The notes under the pieces: model-generated
Database searches by the model: none
What the model was told of the DNA's origin: nothing
What the model saw: the letters and a program-made list of their open reading frames with translations, nothing else
In this document: one piece after another, positions 58,006 to 64,000 of the stretch
Layout of the letters: each line of letters starts with the position of its first letter
Position numbering within the stretch: position 1 is the first letter of the stretch
Program-made: the position numbers and the translations under genes
Source: Oscillospiraceae bacterium
GTDB taxonomy: Bacteria > Bacillota > Clostridia > Oscillospirales > Oscillospiraceae
Assembly (NCBI GenBank): GCA_916988195.3
Contig: CAKASQ030000075.1
Span: forward strand, 1 to 64,000
Reading direction: 5' to 3'
Length of the DNA stretch: 64,000 nucleotides

Positions 58006-58938
58006 ATGAAGATTCTGGTGTTTGGCGCGGGCGTTCTGGGCTGCAATTTGGCGAGAAATCTTTTCCGCGCCGGGAAGGACGTAACGCTGCTTGCGCGGGG
58101 AAAATGGGCGGAGGAAATCCGGGAAAACGGGCTTCGGATCAAGGACAAATTTTCGCCCCGCGTGTCGGTCAGCCGGGTTCCGGTCGTGACAGAGCTGAAG
58201 CCCGAGGACAGCTACGACGTGGTCTTTGCCGTCCTGCGCTATACGCAGCTGGACTCGATTCTCGACACGCTGCGCGAAAGCCGGGCGAAGAATCTCGTCT
58301 TTGTGGGAAACAATGTGCGCGCAAGGGCGCTTTTCGAGGCTTTGCCGGATAAGAATGTGCTGTTTGCCTTCGCGCTTTCGGCGGGACACCGCGAGCAGGA
58401 TAAGGTCTGCTCGATCGACCTCAAGAAGATCACCATCGGCCAGATTCCGGGCGCAAGCGCCAACGAGCCGCTCATCCGGCAAATTTTTGACGGCACAAAG
58501 TACAAGGTGGTCTACGAGCCCAATATGGAGGACTATCTGCTCTGCCATGCGGCGTTCGTGATGCCGGCGGCCTTCGCGTGCTACAAAACGGACGGCGAGC
58601 TCAAAAAGCTCAAGGGGAATACGGACTACTTAAGCCGCCTGATCGACGCGAACATCGAGGGCTACCGCGCCATCCGTGACGCCGGACACGAGATTCTGCC
58701 GAAGGCGGATGCGGAGTTTGAAGGCGCAGCATACCGCAAGACCTGCCTGCGGTTTTTTAAGCTCATGTGTGCAACGAGCCTCGGGAAACTCTGCGCGTCC
58801 GACCACGCCATGAACGCTGTTGACGAAATGGACGCGCTCAACCGGGACTTAAAGCGCTTTTTTGACGCGCAGGGGGCGGAGTATCCGGTCTGGCAGGCGC
58901 TGGAGCGGGAGTGCGGGAAGTACCTCAGCGGGACGTAA
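58006..58938 (+). CDS. Ketopantoate reductase family (PanE/ApbA) protein
   Basis: The 310-residue protein has the Rossmann motif MKILVFGAGVLGCNLARNLF at the start, VFAVLRYTQLDSIL and VFVGNNVRARALFEAL in the N-domain, and a helical C-domain. True PanE residues (catalytic Lys and Glu pair) are not confirmable by sight, and several family members act on other substrates, so the reaction is uncertain. The ATG at 58006 is used with AGGAGA upstream; TTG at 58000 opens the frame. Confidence 0.8.
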   Translation: MKILVFGAGVLGCNLARNLFRAGKDVTLLARGKWAEEIRENGLRIKDKFSPRVSVSRVPVVTELKPEDSYDVVFAVLRYTQLDSILDTLRESRAKNLVFVGNNVRARALFEALPDKNVLFAFALSAGHREQDKVCSIDLKKITIGQIPGASANEPLIRQIFDGTKYKVVYEPNMEDYLLCHAAFVMPAAFACYKTDGELKKLKGNTDYLSRLIDANIEGYRAIRDAGHEILPKADAEFEGAAYRKTCLRFFKLMCATSLGKLCASDHAMNAVDEMDALNRDLKRFFDAQGAEYPVWQALERECGKYLSGT

Positions 58939-58967
58939 AAGCTTGCAGACCTTCTCGCAGGACATAT

Positions 58968-58996
58968 TTGACAATTGCATCCTTTTTTGGTATAAT
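58968..58996 (+). promoter_or_regulatory. Promoter of the MITE-disrupted oxidoreductase
   Basis: TTGACA (58968-58973), 17 bases, TATAAT (58991-58996): perfect consensus. Confidence 0.8.
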
Positions 58997-59047
58997 GCGC
59001 GATACGCATCAAGCGATGTATACTGCTTAAAAAGGCCAGACGCTCAG

Positions 59048-59094
59048 ACGCAGTGCAATCCGGAAAGACCGGGTCGCGCTGCGTTTTTGCTTTT
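59048..59094 (+). terminator. Terminator in the oxidoreductase leader
   Basis: ACGCAGTGCAATCCGG and CCGGGTCGCGCTGCGT form a stem (one mismatch, two G-T) around AAAGA, followed by TTTTTGCTTTT. It lies between a perfect promoter and the gene, so it acts as an attenuator or as the end of a short RNA. Confidence 0.65.
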
Positions 59095-59115
59095 GAAAAG
59101 GAAGGGGAACCAACC

Positions 59116-59961
59116 ATGAAAATTCTCGTCTTGCAGGGGAGTCCCAAGAAGGAGAAAAGCGACACGCTGCACATCACGCGCGCGTTTCTAGGGTGTATCT
59201 GAAAACTCACGATGTGACCGGCAGCGAGGGATTTTTACGTTGCGCAAGACATTTTTTCGCAGGAATACTGACGTATTTCAAGGAAAAATGACGCGGCGCA
59301 CCGCAAAAAGACCCGCTGTCCGGGTGCGTTGGGAGTTTTCAGATACACCCTAAGCGGTATGAACGAGTTTGCGCCGCAGGATATAACGCGCGTTGACGTG
59401 ATCGACCGGCAGATTGCGTTCTGCCGGGGGTGCTTCGCCTGCAAGTTGGGCGGCGGGCGGTGCGTGATCGACGACGATATGCGTGAGATTCTGGAGGAGA
59501 TTTTACAAAGCGATCTTCTGCTGTTCAGCTTCCCGCTCCATAGCTACGCAATGCCCGCACCGCTCAAAAATTTCGTCGACCGGCTGCTTCCACTTTCCTC
59601 CATGGCGATGACGGAGCTAAATGGGCGCTATGTCCACGTCGGGCAGCGGGACGTTTCGCACCTCAGGTACCTCATGATCTGTGGCTGCGGGTTCCCGAAC
59701 AGCAGGCGCAACTTTGAACCGGCGGTCCGGCAGTTTGAGCTGCTGTTCCCAACGAACCACACAATTCTGACTGTGCCGGAGAGCCCGATGTTCAGCGCGC
59801 CGGAGGCTGTCAGCGTGACCGCGCCCCGGCTGGAGCAGATACGAAGGGCCGGGCGGCAGTATGCGGAATGCGGTGCAATTGACGAGGCGCTTCTGGCGGA
59901 AATCGGCTCTCCCATGATTCCGGAGGAGACCTACGCCAAAATCGTGAATGGAGCGGTTTGA
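59116..59961 (+). pseudogene. Flavodoxin-like NAD(P)H-dependent oxidoreductase, interrupted by a MITE
   Basis: The first 25 codons (MKILVLQGSPKKEKSDTLHI, TRAFL) give the FMN phosphate loop of NADPH-dependent FMN reductase/flavodoxin proteins. Then a 160-bp MITE interrupts the frame, and the rest (SGMNEFAPQDITRVDVIDRQ, FCRGCFACKLGGGRCVIDDD, LLLFSFPLHSYAMPAPLKNF) continues to a normal end at 59961. Removing the MITE and one TA copy joins TTT CTA AGC GGT in frame, restoring about 228 residues. The gene is therefore recently inactivated. Confidence 0.85.
59191..59350 (+). mobile_element. MITE, copy 2 (160 bp), inside the oxidoreductase gene
   Basis: Perfect 18-bp terminal inverted repeats GGGTGTATCTGAAAACTC (59191-59208) and GAGTTTTCAGATACACCC (59333-59350), flanked by a TA duplication (59189-59190 and 59351-59352). 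No protein is encoded. Same family as 30492-30653. TA target and short inverted ends fit the IS630/Tc1-mariner superfamily. Confidence 0.92.
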
Positions 59962-59979
59962 TTTTAAGGAGTATCTAAG

Positions 59980-60573
59980 ATGAAGCACATTATGATCTAT
60001 GTTCACGGCAAGGGCGGTTCGGCGGCGGAAGCGGAGCATTATAAGGCGCTCTTTCCGGAAGCGGAGGTGCTCGGCTTTGACTACCGGGCGCAGACGCCGT
60101 GGGAAGCCAAAGCGGAATTTCCGCAGTTTTTCGAGAAACAGCGAAAGCAATGCGACAGGCTTACGCTCGCGGCAAACAGCATCGGTGCGTTTTTCTCCAT
60201 GTCTTCGCTGGATGAAACGCTGATCGACAGGGCGTATTTCATCTCACCGGTTGTGGATATGAAGAACCTGATTGAAAATATAATGCTGTGGACAGGCGTG
60301 AGTGAGCGGGAGCTTGCGGAAAAGCAGGAGATTCCTACGCAGTTCGGCGAAACGCTGTCATGGGCGTATCTTACCTATGTGCGCGAGCATCCGGTTTTGT
60401 GGCAGGTCCCGACGCGCATTTTGTATGGCGCGCATGACAATTTGACCTCGCTTGAAACCATCAGGGCTTTTGCAGAGAAAACTGGCGCAGAGCTGACCGT
60501 TATGCCGGACGGCGAGCACTGGTTCCATACAGAGTGGCAGATGCAGTTTTTGGATCAGTGGATTGTTACATGA
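59980..60573 (+). CDS. Small alpha/beta hydrolase
   Basis: The 197-residue protein has the alpha/beta-hydrolase order: IMIYVHGKGGSAAEAEHY (oxyanion loop), nucleophile elbow TLAANSIGAFFSM with Ser (about residue 68), the acid region LYGAHDNLTSLETI and His in PDGEHWFHTEWQ. The elbow reads A-N-S-I-G rather than G-x-S-x-G. It resembles RBBP9/YdeN-type hydrolases. Substrate is unknown. The ATG at 59980 has AAGGAG. It follows the disrupted oxidoreductase by 18 bases and was probably in its operon. Confidence 0.8.
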   Translation: MKHIMIYVHGKGGSAAEAEHYKALFPEAEVLGFDYRAQTPWEAKAEFPQFFEKQRKQCDRLTLAANSIGAFFSMSSLDETLIDRAYFISPVVDMKNLIENIMLWTGVSERELAEKQEIPTQFGETLSWAYLTYVREHPVLWQVPTRILYGAHDNLTSLETIRAFAEKTGAELTVMPDGEHWFHTEWQMQFLDQWIVT

Positions 60574-60658
60574 TAAGAAAAGGGCGAAACAGAGATAAGT
60601 GCAGCATACGGGATCGGCAGCGACGAGGTGACCGGATCAAGCTGCACATAACAGGAAA

Positions 60659-60692
60659 AGCGAGGCTTCCGCAGGTGGAAGTCTCGCTCTTT
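60659..60692 (+). terminator. Terminator after the hydrolase gene
   Basis: AGCGAGGCTTCC and GGAAGTCTCGCT form a stem around GCAGGT, followed by CTTTTG. Confidence 0.75.
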
Positions 60693-60694
60693 TG

Positions 60695-61120
60695 TTACCG
60701 TATCCTGCCGTCGCTTGCCATACAGGCCGTCAGCTCTTCGATACGCTCGATGGGGAACGGCGGCTCGCACAGGGGCTTCATGGCAATCGACATGAGCTTC
60801 ATGGGGTTGTCATCCGCCGCGACGCGGTTGGAGTGGAGCACGCCGCAGCGTTTGCAGCGGTGGATGATCGCCCACTCGCCGCCCTTTCGCACCCAGACGG
60901 CCACGGGTTCCATGATCCCGCCGCAGTCGGACGCGCGGTCGCCGGGGTCAATATCGACATGCAGGCTCGAGAGGCAATTGGGGCAATGGTTCCGGTGGTC
61001 AGAGCCGGCGTTTTCCGGGATGACGGTCCGGCCGCAGACCTTGCAGACGAAGGTGTCACGGCAGGCGTGGGTTTTATAGTAGCCTTTTTCAAAGATTTTG
61101 CGTTTGTTTTCGCGGTTCAT
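60695..61120 (-). CDS. RNHCP-domain zinc-binding protein
   Basis: The 141-residue protein matches the RNHCP domain (PF12647): FVCKVCGRTV (CxxC), SDHRNHCPNCLSSLHVDIDP (the RNHCP motif that names the family) and a second CxxC at HRCKRCGVLHSNRVA. The four pairs of Cys probably bind two zinc ions. Function is not known; the fold suggests nucleic-acid binding. The ATG at 61120 has GGAGGA upstream. Convergent with the hydrolase gene. Confidence 0.85.
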   Translation of the reverse strand: MNRENKRKIFEKGYYKTHACRDTFVCKVCGRTVIPENAGSDHRNHCPNCLSSLHVDIDPGDRASDCGGIMEPVAVWVRKGGEWAIIHRCKRCGVLHSNRVAADDNPMKLMSIAMKPLCEPPFPIERIEELTACMASDGRIR

Positions 61121-61248
61121 TTAAAATCCTCCTGAAGATGTGGACCAGGACTTCGGGAGGAATGGCGTGTAGCAGATTTGCCAGACCTCCCGGTCAGGCC
61201 ACACGCTCCAGTGATAATGTTGTAAGGTTCAAACAGTTCTCCTTAAAA

Positions 61249-61881
61249 TTAGTTGTTCGCCGACAGGTTGAAGGTGCGGAAGAAAAGGCCCACGTGTGCG
61301 CGCAGCTTTTCCAGGCACGCGGCCTCCTGTTCGGGCTCGCGGTCGCAGATGCCAAGGAGGGTGATGACTGGTGAGACATACAAAAGCGCCAGCGTCTGCG
61401 GATTTTCGTGCCGGATTTCACCCGCCGCAATGAGGCTTTCGAAAAGCCAGGCATGATAGCGTACGACGCGCGTGATGTAGCGCTCGGTGTAGAGCCGGGA
61501 GAGCTCCGGGGAGCGGAACTGCTCGATGGTCATCATGCGGCGGAAGCGGCGGATGGTCTCGTTGTGGAGCGAATACTCGAAAATCTGCCGGACCTTTTCA
61601 TAGAGCGCGTCTTCGGTGATCGCAGTGAAAACAGGGATATCCTGCGGTGCGTTCTGGACGTGGATGGAGATTTGATCGGTGTCGCGTGTGTACTGCGCGG
61701 TGACGGACTCCACGAGCGCATCGAAAATCGCCTGCTTGCTCGGGAAATGGTTGTAAAGCGACGGCGCCTTGATGCCGACGGCCTGCGCGATTTCGCCGAC
61801 GCTGACCGCATCGTAGCCCCGGCTCGAGAACAGCGCGAGCGCCTTGTCCAAAATTTTTTGCTTTGTGTCTTCCTGCTTCAT
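61249..61881 (-). CDS. TetR family regulator (first)
   Basis: The 210-residue protein has the N-terminal TetR helix-turn-helix: KQKILDKALALFSSRGYDAV, SVGEIAQAVGIKAPSLYNHF then PSKQAIFDALVE (about 5-56). The C-terminal ligand domain is not recognisable. The ATG at 61881 has AGGAGG and is preferred to 61899. A perfect 16-bp palindrome (61901-61916) lies just upstream, typical for autoregulation. Regulated partner genes are not evident in the window. Confidence 0.9.
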   Translation of the reverse strand: MKQEDTKQKILDKALALFSSRGYDAVSVGEIAQAVGIKAPSLYNHFPSKQAIFDALVESVTAQYTRDTDQISIHVQNAPQDIPVFTAITEDALYEKVRQIFEYSLHNETIRRFRRMMTIEQFRSPELSRLYTERYITRVVRYHAWLFESLIAAGEIRHENPQTLALLYVSPVITLLGICDREPEQEAACLEKLRAHVGLFFRTFNLSANN

Positions 61882-61900
61882 ACGGCCTCCTAAGGACAAC

Positions 61901-61916
61901 TAACGAACGTTCGTTA
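61901..61916. promoter_or_regulatory. TetR-type operator
   Basis: TAACGAACGTTCGTTA is a perfect 16-bp palindrome 20 bases upstream of the first TetR gene, with the AACGTT centre often seen in such operators. Confidence 0.75.
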
Positions 61917-61972
61917 ACTAATATAGCGCGCATGGGTGCGTTTGTCAAGCGGCGTAAAATTTTTTTGCTCCC

Positions 61973-62001
61973 TTGCCTTTTTCTTCCCGGTCTGATATAA
62001 T
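61973..62001 (+). promoter_or_regulatory. Promoter of the second TetR gene
   Basis: TTGCCT (61973-61978), 17 bases, TATAAT (61996-62001), about 50 bases before the ribosome site AAGGGGAG (62037-62044). Confidence 0.65.
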
Positions 62002-62051
62002 CTTGGCATACATGCCAAGCACGAAGAAATCCGGGGAAGGGGAGTGGTCCT

Positions 62052-62759
62052 ATCGCAATCACAAGCGCGAGCCTGCCATCGAAAAAGCGCATTCTGACAG
62101 TCTGCGTCAAGCTCTTTTTGGAGCAGGGGTACAAGAAGACGACGGTCGCACAGATCGTCCACGAGGCGGGCGTTTCCAACAGCACGTTTCAGAATATTTT
62201 CCGCGCCAAGGACGGCGTTCTGACAGAGCTCGTCGAGTTCATGTTCGGCAACCAGTTTGCCATGGCGCGCCAGACGGCGGGGCAGACGCTGCCGCCCATC
62301 TATGTCTACGCGGTCGAGACAGCCATTCAGATGACGCTCACAGAGCTCAACGAGAATTTGCGGGAAATTTATCTTGAGGCCTATACGCAGAAGGAAGCGT
62401 CCGAGTATATCTTCCGCGAGACGGCCAAGGAGATCCAGCAGATTTTCGGTGCGTACCAGCCGGGGTTCACGGCGGCCGATTTTTACGCGATGGAGCTCGG
62501 CTCGGCGGGCATCATGCGCGCGTATATGGCGCAGCCGTGCGATGAAGCGCTGACGCTCGAGCGGAAGATCCAGCTGTTTCTGACAATGAGTCTGCGCGCC
62601 TACCGCGTGCCGGAGGAGGAGATCGAGAAGACGCTGGCGTATATCGCGGGGCGGGATATCCGCGCGGTCTCGGAGCGGGTCATGCACATCCTGTTTCAGA
62701 CGCTCGCCATGCGCTACGAATTTTCGCTCAGCGATCTGACCCAGCCGGGTCTGGAATAG
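62052..62759 (+). CDS. TetR family regulator (second), unusual start
   Basis: The helix-turn-helix reads KKRILTVCVKLFLEQGYKKT then TVAQIVHEAGVSNSTFQNIF and RAKDGVLTELVEFMF, and the C-terminal part carries a TetR ligand fold. The only standard start in frame, TTG at 62118, would delete helix 1. Upstream the same frame is open without ATG, GTG or TTG, and an ATC at 62052 stands 7 bases behind AAGGGGAG. Initiation at ATC, or a small sequence error, is therefore likely. About 235 residues from there. Divergent from the first TetR gene. Confidence 0.7.
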   Translation: MAITSASLPSKKRILTVCVKLFLEQGYKKTTVAQIVHEAGVSNSTFQNIFRAKDGVLTELVEFMFGNQFAMARQTAGQTLPPIYVYAVETAIQMTLTELNENLREIYLEAYTQKEASEYIFRETAKEIQQIFGAYQPGFTAADFYAMELGSAGIMRAYMAQPCDEALTLERKIQLFLTMSLRAYRVPEEEIEKTLAYIAGRDIRAVSERVMHILFQTLAMRYEFSLSDLTQPGLE

Positions 62760-62766
62760 GAAGCCA

Positions 62767-62804
62767 AGGGAGTACTCCCTTGCATGTGGATGATATCCAC
62801 ATGC
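62767..62804. repeat. Two palindromes before the secreted-protein gene
   Basis: AGGGAGTACTCCCT (62767-62780) and GCATGTGGAT/ATCCACATGC around GAT (62782-62804). Each is a perfect stem. They may end the TetR transcript or regulate the gene at 62868. Confidence 0.55.
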
Positions 62805-62867
62805 AACGCTCCTTTGACATGCTCTTTCGCGGGGTACGGAAGAGCGCGAGAGGAAAGGAAGGACACG

Positions 62868-64000
62868 ATGAAAAAACGACTGCTCTGCCTGATGCTGCTT
62901 TGCAGTATGGTGTTGAGTATGCTGCCGGTTCCGGTTCTGGCGGAGGATGCGGGGGACGAAGCTCTCGTCTGCATCTGCGATACCGCCTGCACGGAAGACG
63001 GCCGGAACCCGGACTGCCCGGTCTGCGGCGCAGAGGGCGCGCATCTGCACGACTGCGCGTTGTATGAGGATGCGCACGAACCGGAAGCGGAGGACGAGGA
63101 GCCCTTCGAAGAGGAGGAACCCGAAGAAGAGGAAGAACTCGAAGAAGAGGAAGAACTCGAAGAAGAGGAAGAACCTTCGGAAGAGGACCCCACGGAGGAG
63201 CCCGAAAATCCGGAACAACCGCAGGACGAGTCCGAGAATGAGGGCGAAGACGGCGAACCCGAGGACGAAGAAGGTCTTGACAATGCGGTGGATACGCTCG
63301 AGCTGACCGGGGAGGACATGATCCGCGTGTACAGCGGCGAGACGATGTCTGATGAGCTCTATGATTCTTTGTCCCGCGTTACATTTACGCTGTCCGCAAG
63401 CGAGTATCAGTGCGGCGAGGCGGGACATACCGGAAGCATAACGGATATCTGTATCAACAGCGTCGACCTTTCGGACTGGGACGCAAACAGAAAGATCAAG
63501 GTAAATTTCGATATTTCGTTCCAATGCGATACACCGGGCTGCCCGCGCGGGAAGGTATGGGATCGGTATGACAAAACGAGGACATTTACTGACTCGGATT
63601 CCTGCCACACGGCGGTCTCGGCCACGGCAAACTACCGGAAAGCTTGCAGCTCCAACAATAACGATCTGATCGTGCTCACGCTCACCTCCGACAGAAGCAT
63701 CGCGCACAAGGAGTATTTCTCCGAAAAGGAAGCCACCTGTACGGAAGCGGGCTATGAAGAATATTGGATGTGCGGCAGTGATTCGGATAACAACAAGTGC
63801 CGGAAAATCTTCTCGGACGAGGAATGCACGCAGGAGCTCACAGCACCGGTTACGCTTCCTGCGAAGGGACATGATTTTAACAGTGTGACCGCGCACCACG
63901 AAGCAAAGCCTGCCACATGCGTCGCGGAAGGAAACGTTGAATACTGGCAGTGCTACCAGTGCAAAAAGCTTTTTGCCGACGATCAGGGCACGACGGAGCG
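62868..64000 (+). CDS. Large secreted Cys- and Glu-rich surface protein, 3' end outside window
   Basis: At least 377 codons are in the window, with no stop before 64000. The signal peptide MKKRLLCLMLLCSMVLSMLP ends near VLAE (about 26). A Cys-rich short domain (VCICDTACTEDGRNPDCPVC) follows, then a long Glu-rich low-complexity stretch (about 70-145) with EEEEL repeats. From about 280 there are repeats of the CxxAGYxEYWxCxxC type (ATCTEAGYEEYWMCG, ATCVAEGNVEYWQCYQCKKL), common in clostridial surface proteins. The ATG at 62868 has AGGAAGGA upstream. Adhesion or wall role is likely; function unknown. Confidence 0.75.
   Translation, partial: MKKRLLCLMLLCSMVLSMLPVPVLAEDAGDEALVCICDTACTEDGRNPDCPVCGAEGAHLHDCALYEDAHEPEAEDEEPFEEEEPEEEEELEEEEELEEEEEPSEEDPTEEPENPEQPQDESENEGEDGEPEDEEGLDNAVDTLELTGEDMIRVYSGETMSDELYDSLSRVTFTLSASEYQCGEAGHTGSITDICINSVDLSDWDANRKIKVNFDISFQCDTPGCPRGKVWDRYDKTRTFTDSDSCHTAVSATANYRKACSSNNNDLIVLTLTSDRSIAHKEYFSEKEATCTEAGYEEYWMCGSDSDNNKCRKIFSDEECTQELTAPVTLPAKGHDFNSVTAHHEAKPATCVAEGNVEYWQCYQCKKLFADDQGTTE

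Noticed and set aside
61914-63899. 661-codon minus-strand open frame
   Set aside because: It is antisense to the second TetR gene and to the Glu-rich secreted gene; its composition (poly-Phe/Leu/Arg from the Glu repeats) and lack of ribosome site show it to be a shadow of high-GC coding DNA.
1-64000. CRISPR arrays, rRNA genes, tmRNA
   Set aside because: No regularly spaced repeats and no rRNA core sequences were seen; tRNA genes were found only at 12.7 and 33.9-34.3 kb.

Overview
The window looks like the chromosome of a fairly GC-rich, strictly anaerobic, spore-forming member of the Clostridia, most likely Oscillospirales/Oscillospiraceae. The evidence is the sporulation regulator SpoIIID, a SpoVB-type flippase, an [FeFe] hydrogenase, CotH- and VTC-family genes, strong AGGAGG ribosome sites and TTGACA/TATAAT promoters. 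The species call is inference from gene content, not from a marker gene. No rRNA and no CRISPR array were seen.

Left part (1-12.74 kb): a decayed integrative conjugative element, read mostly on the minus strand. It holds a VirB4-type ATPase, a VirD4/TraG-type coupling protein, an S1-domain protein, a winged-helix protein, DUF-type accessory proteins, a membrane-anchored protein and a secreted protein cut by the window edge. A VbhA-type antitoxin plus a frameshifted Fic toxin sit on the opposite strand inside it. At about 10.13 kb the VirB4 reading frame loses its N-terminus and AT-richer cargo begins (DUF4238, 5'-nucleotidase remnant, KilA-N protein, serine-recombinase fragment). The cargo ends next to the 3' end of a tRNA-Leu gene, a classic integration site.

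Middle part (12.8-34.3 kb): ordinary core genes. These are rsmE, two membrane proteins including a SpoVB-like flippase, threonine aldolase, a deoxyinosine glycosylase, gdhA, serC-serA, spoIIID, an arginine deiminase/ornithine carbamoyltransferase/ornithine cyclodeaminase module (arginine to proline), phosphoglucomutase, pyruvate kinase, an alpha-amylase-family enzyme, a MATE transporter, a YitT protein and an AraC regulator, followed by five tRNA genes (Gly, Arg, His, Gln, Lys). A second, smaller mobile-element remnant follows tRNA-Lys and abuts a 5'-truncated flavin oxidoreductase gene.

Right part (35-64 kb): a two-gene [FeFe] hydrogenase module (NuoF-like/GltD fusion plus HydA). Next is a cello-oligosaccharide locus in which cellobiose phosphorylase and beta-glucosidase diverge from a LacI regulator and ABC uptake genes, with matching operator-like palindromes on both sides. 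Then come a two-component system divergent from a VTC-DUF4956-CotH operon with 11-bp-periodic direct repeats between them; an XRE regulator beside a small cysteine-rich protein; a cobalamin riboswitch with no B12 gene behind it; a ketopantoate-reductase-like gene; a flavoprotein gene interrupted by a 160-bp MITE; two TetR regulators; and the start of a large Glu-rich secreted protein.

Recurring themes are small non-coding elements: two inverted copies of one MITE, four short palindromic repeats, and three genes (pyk, MATE, the MITE-disrupted oxidoreductase) whose strong promoters are followed by an intrinsic terminator in the leader. All assignments are from reading the sequence; no database search was run.
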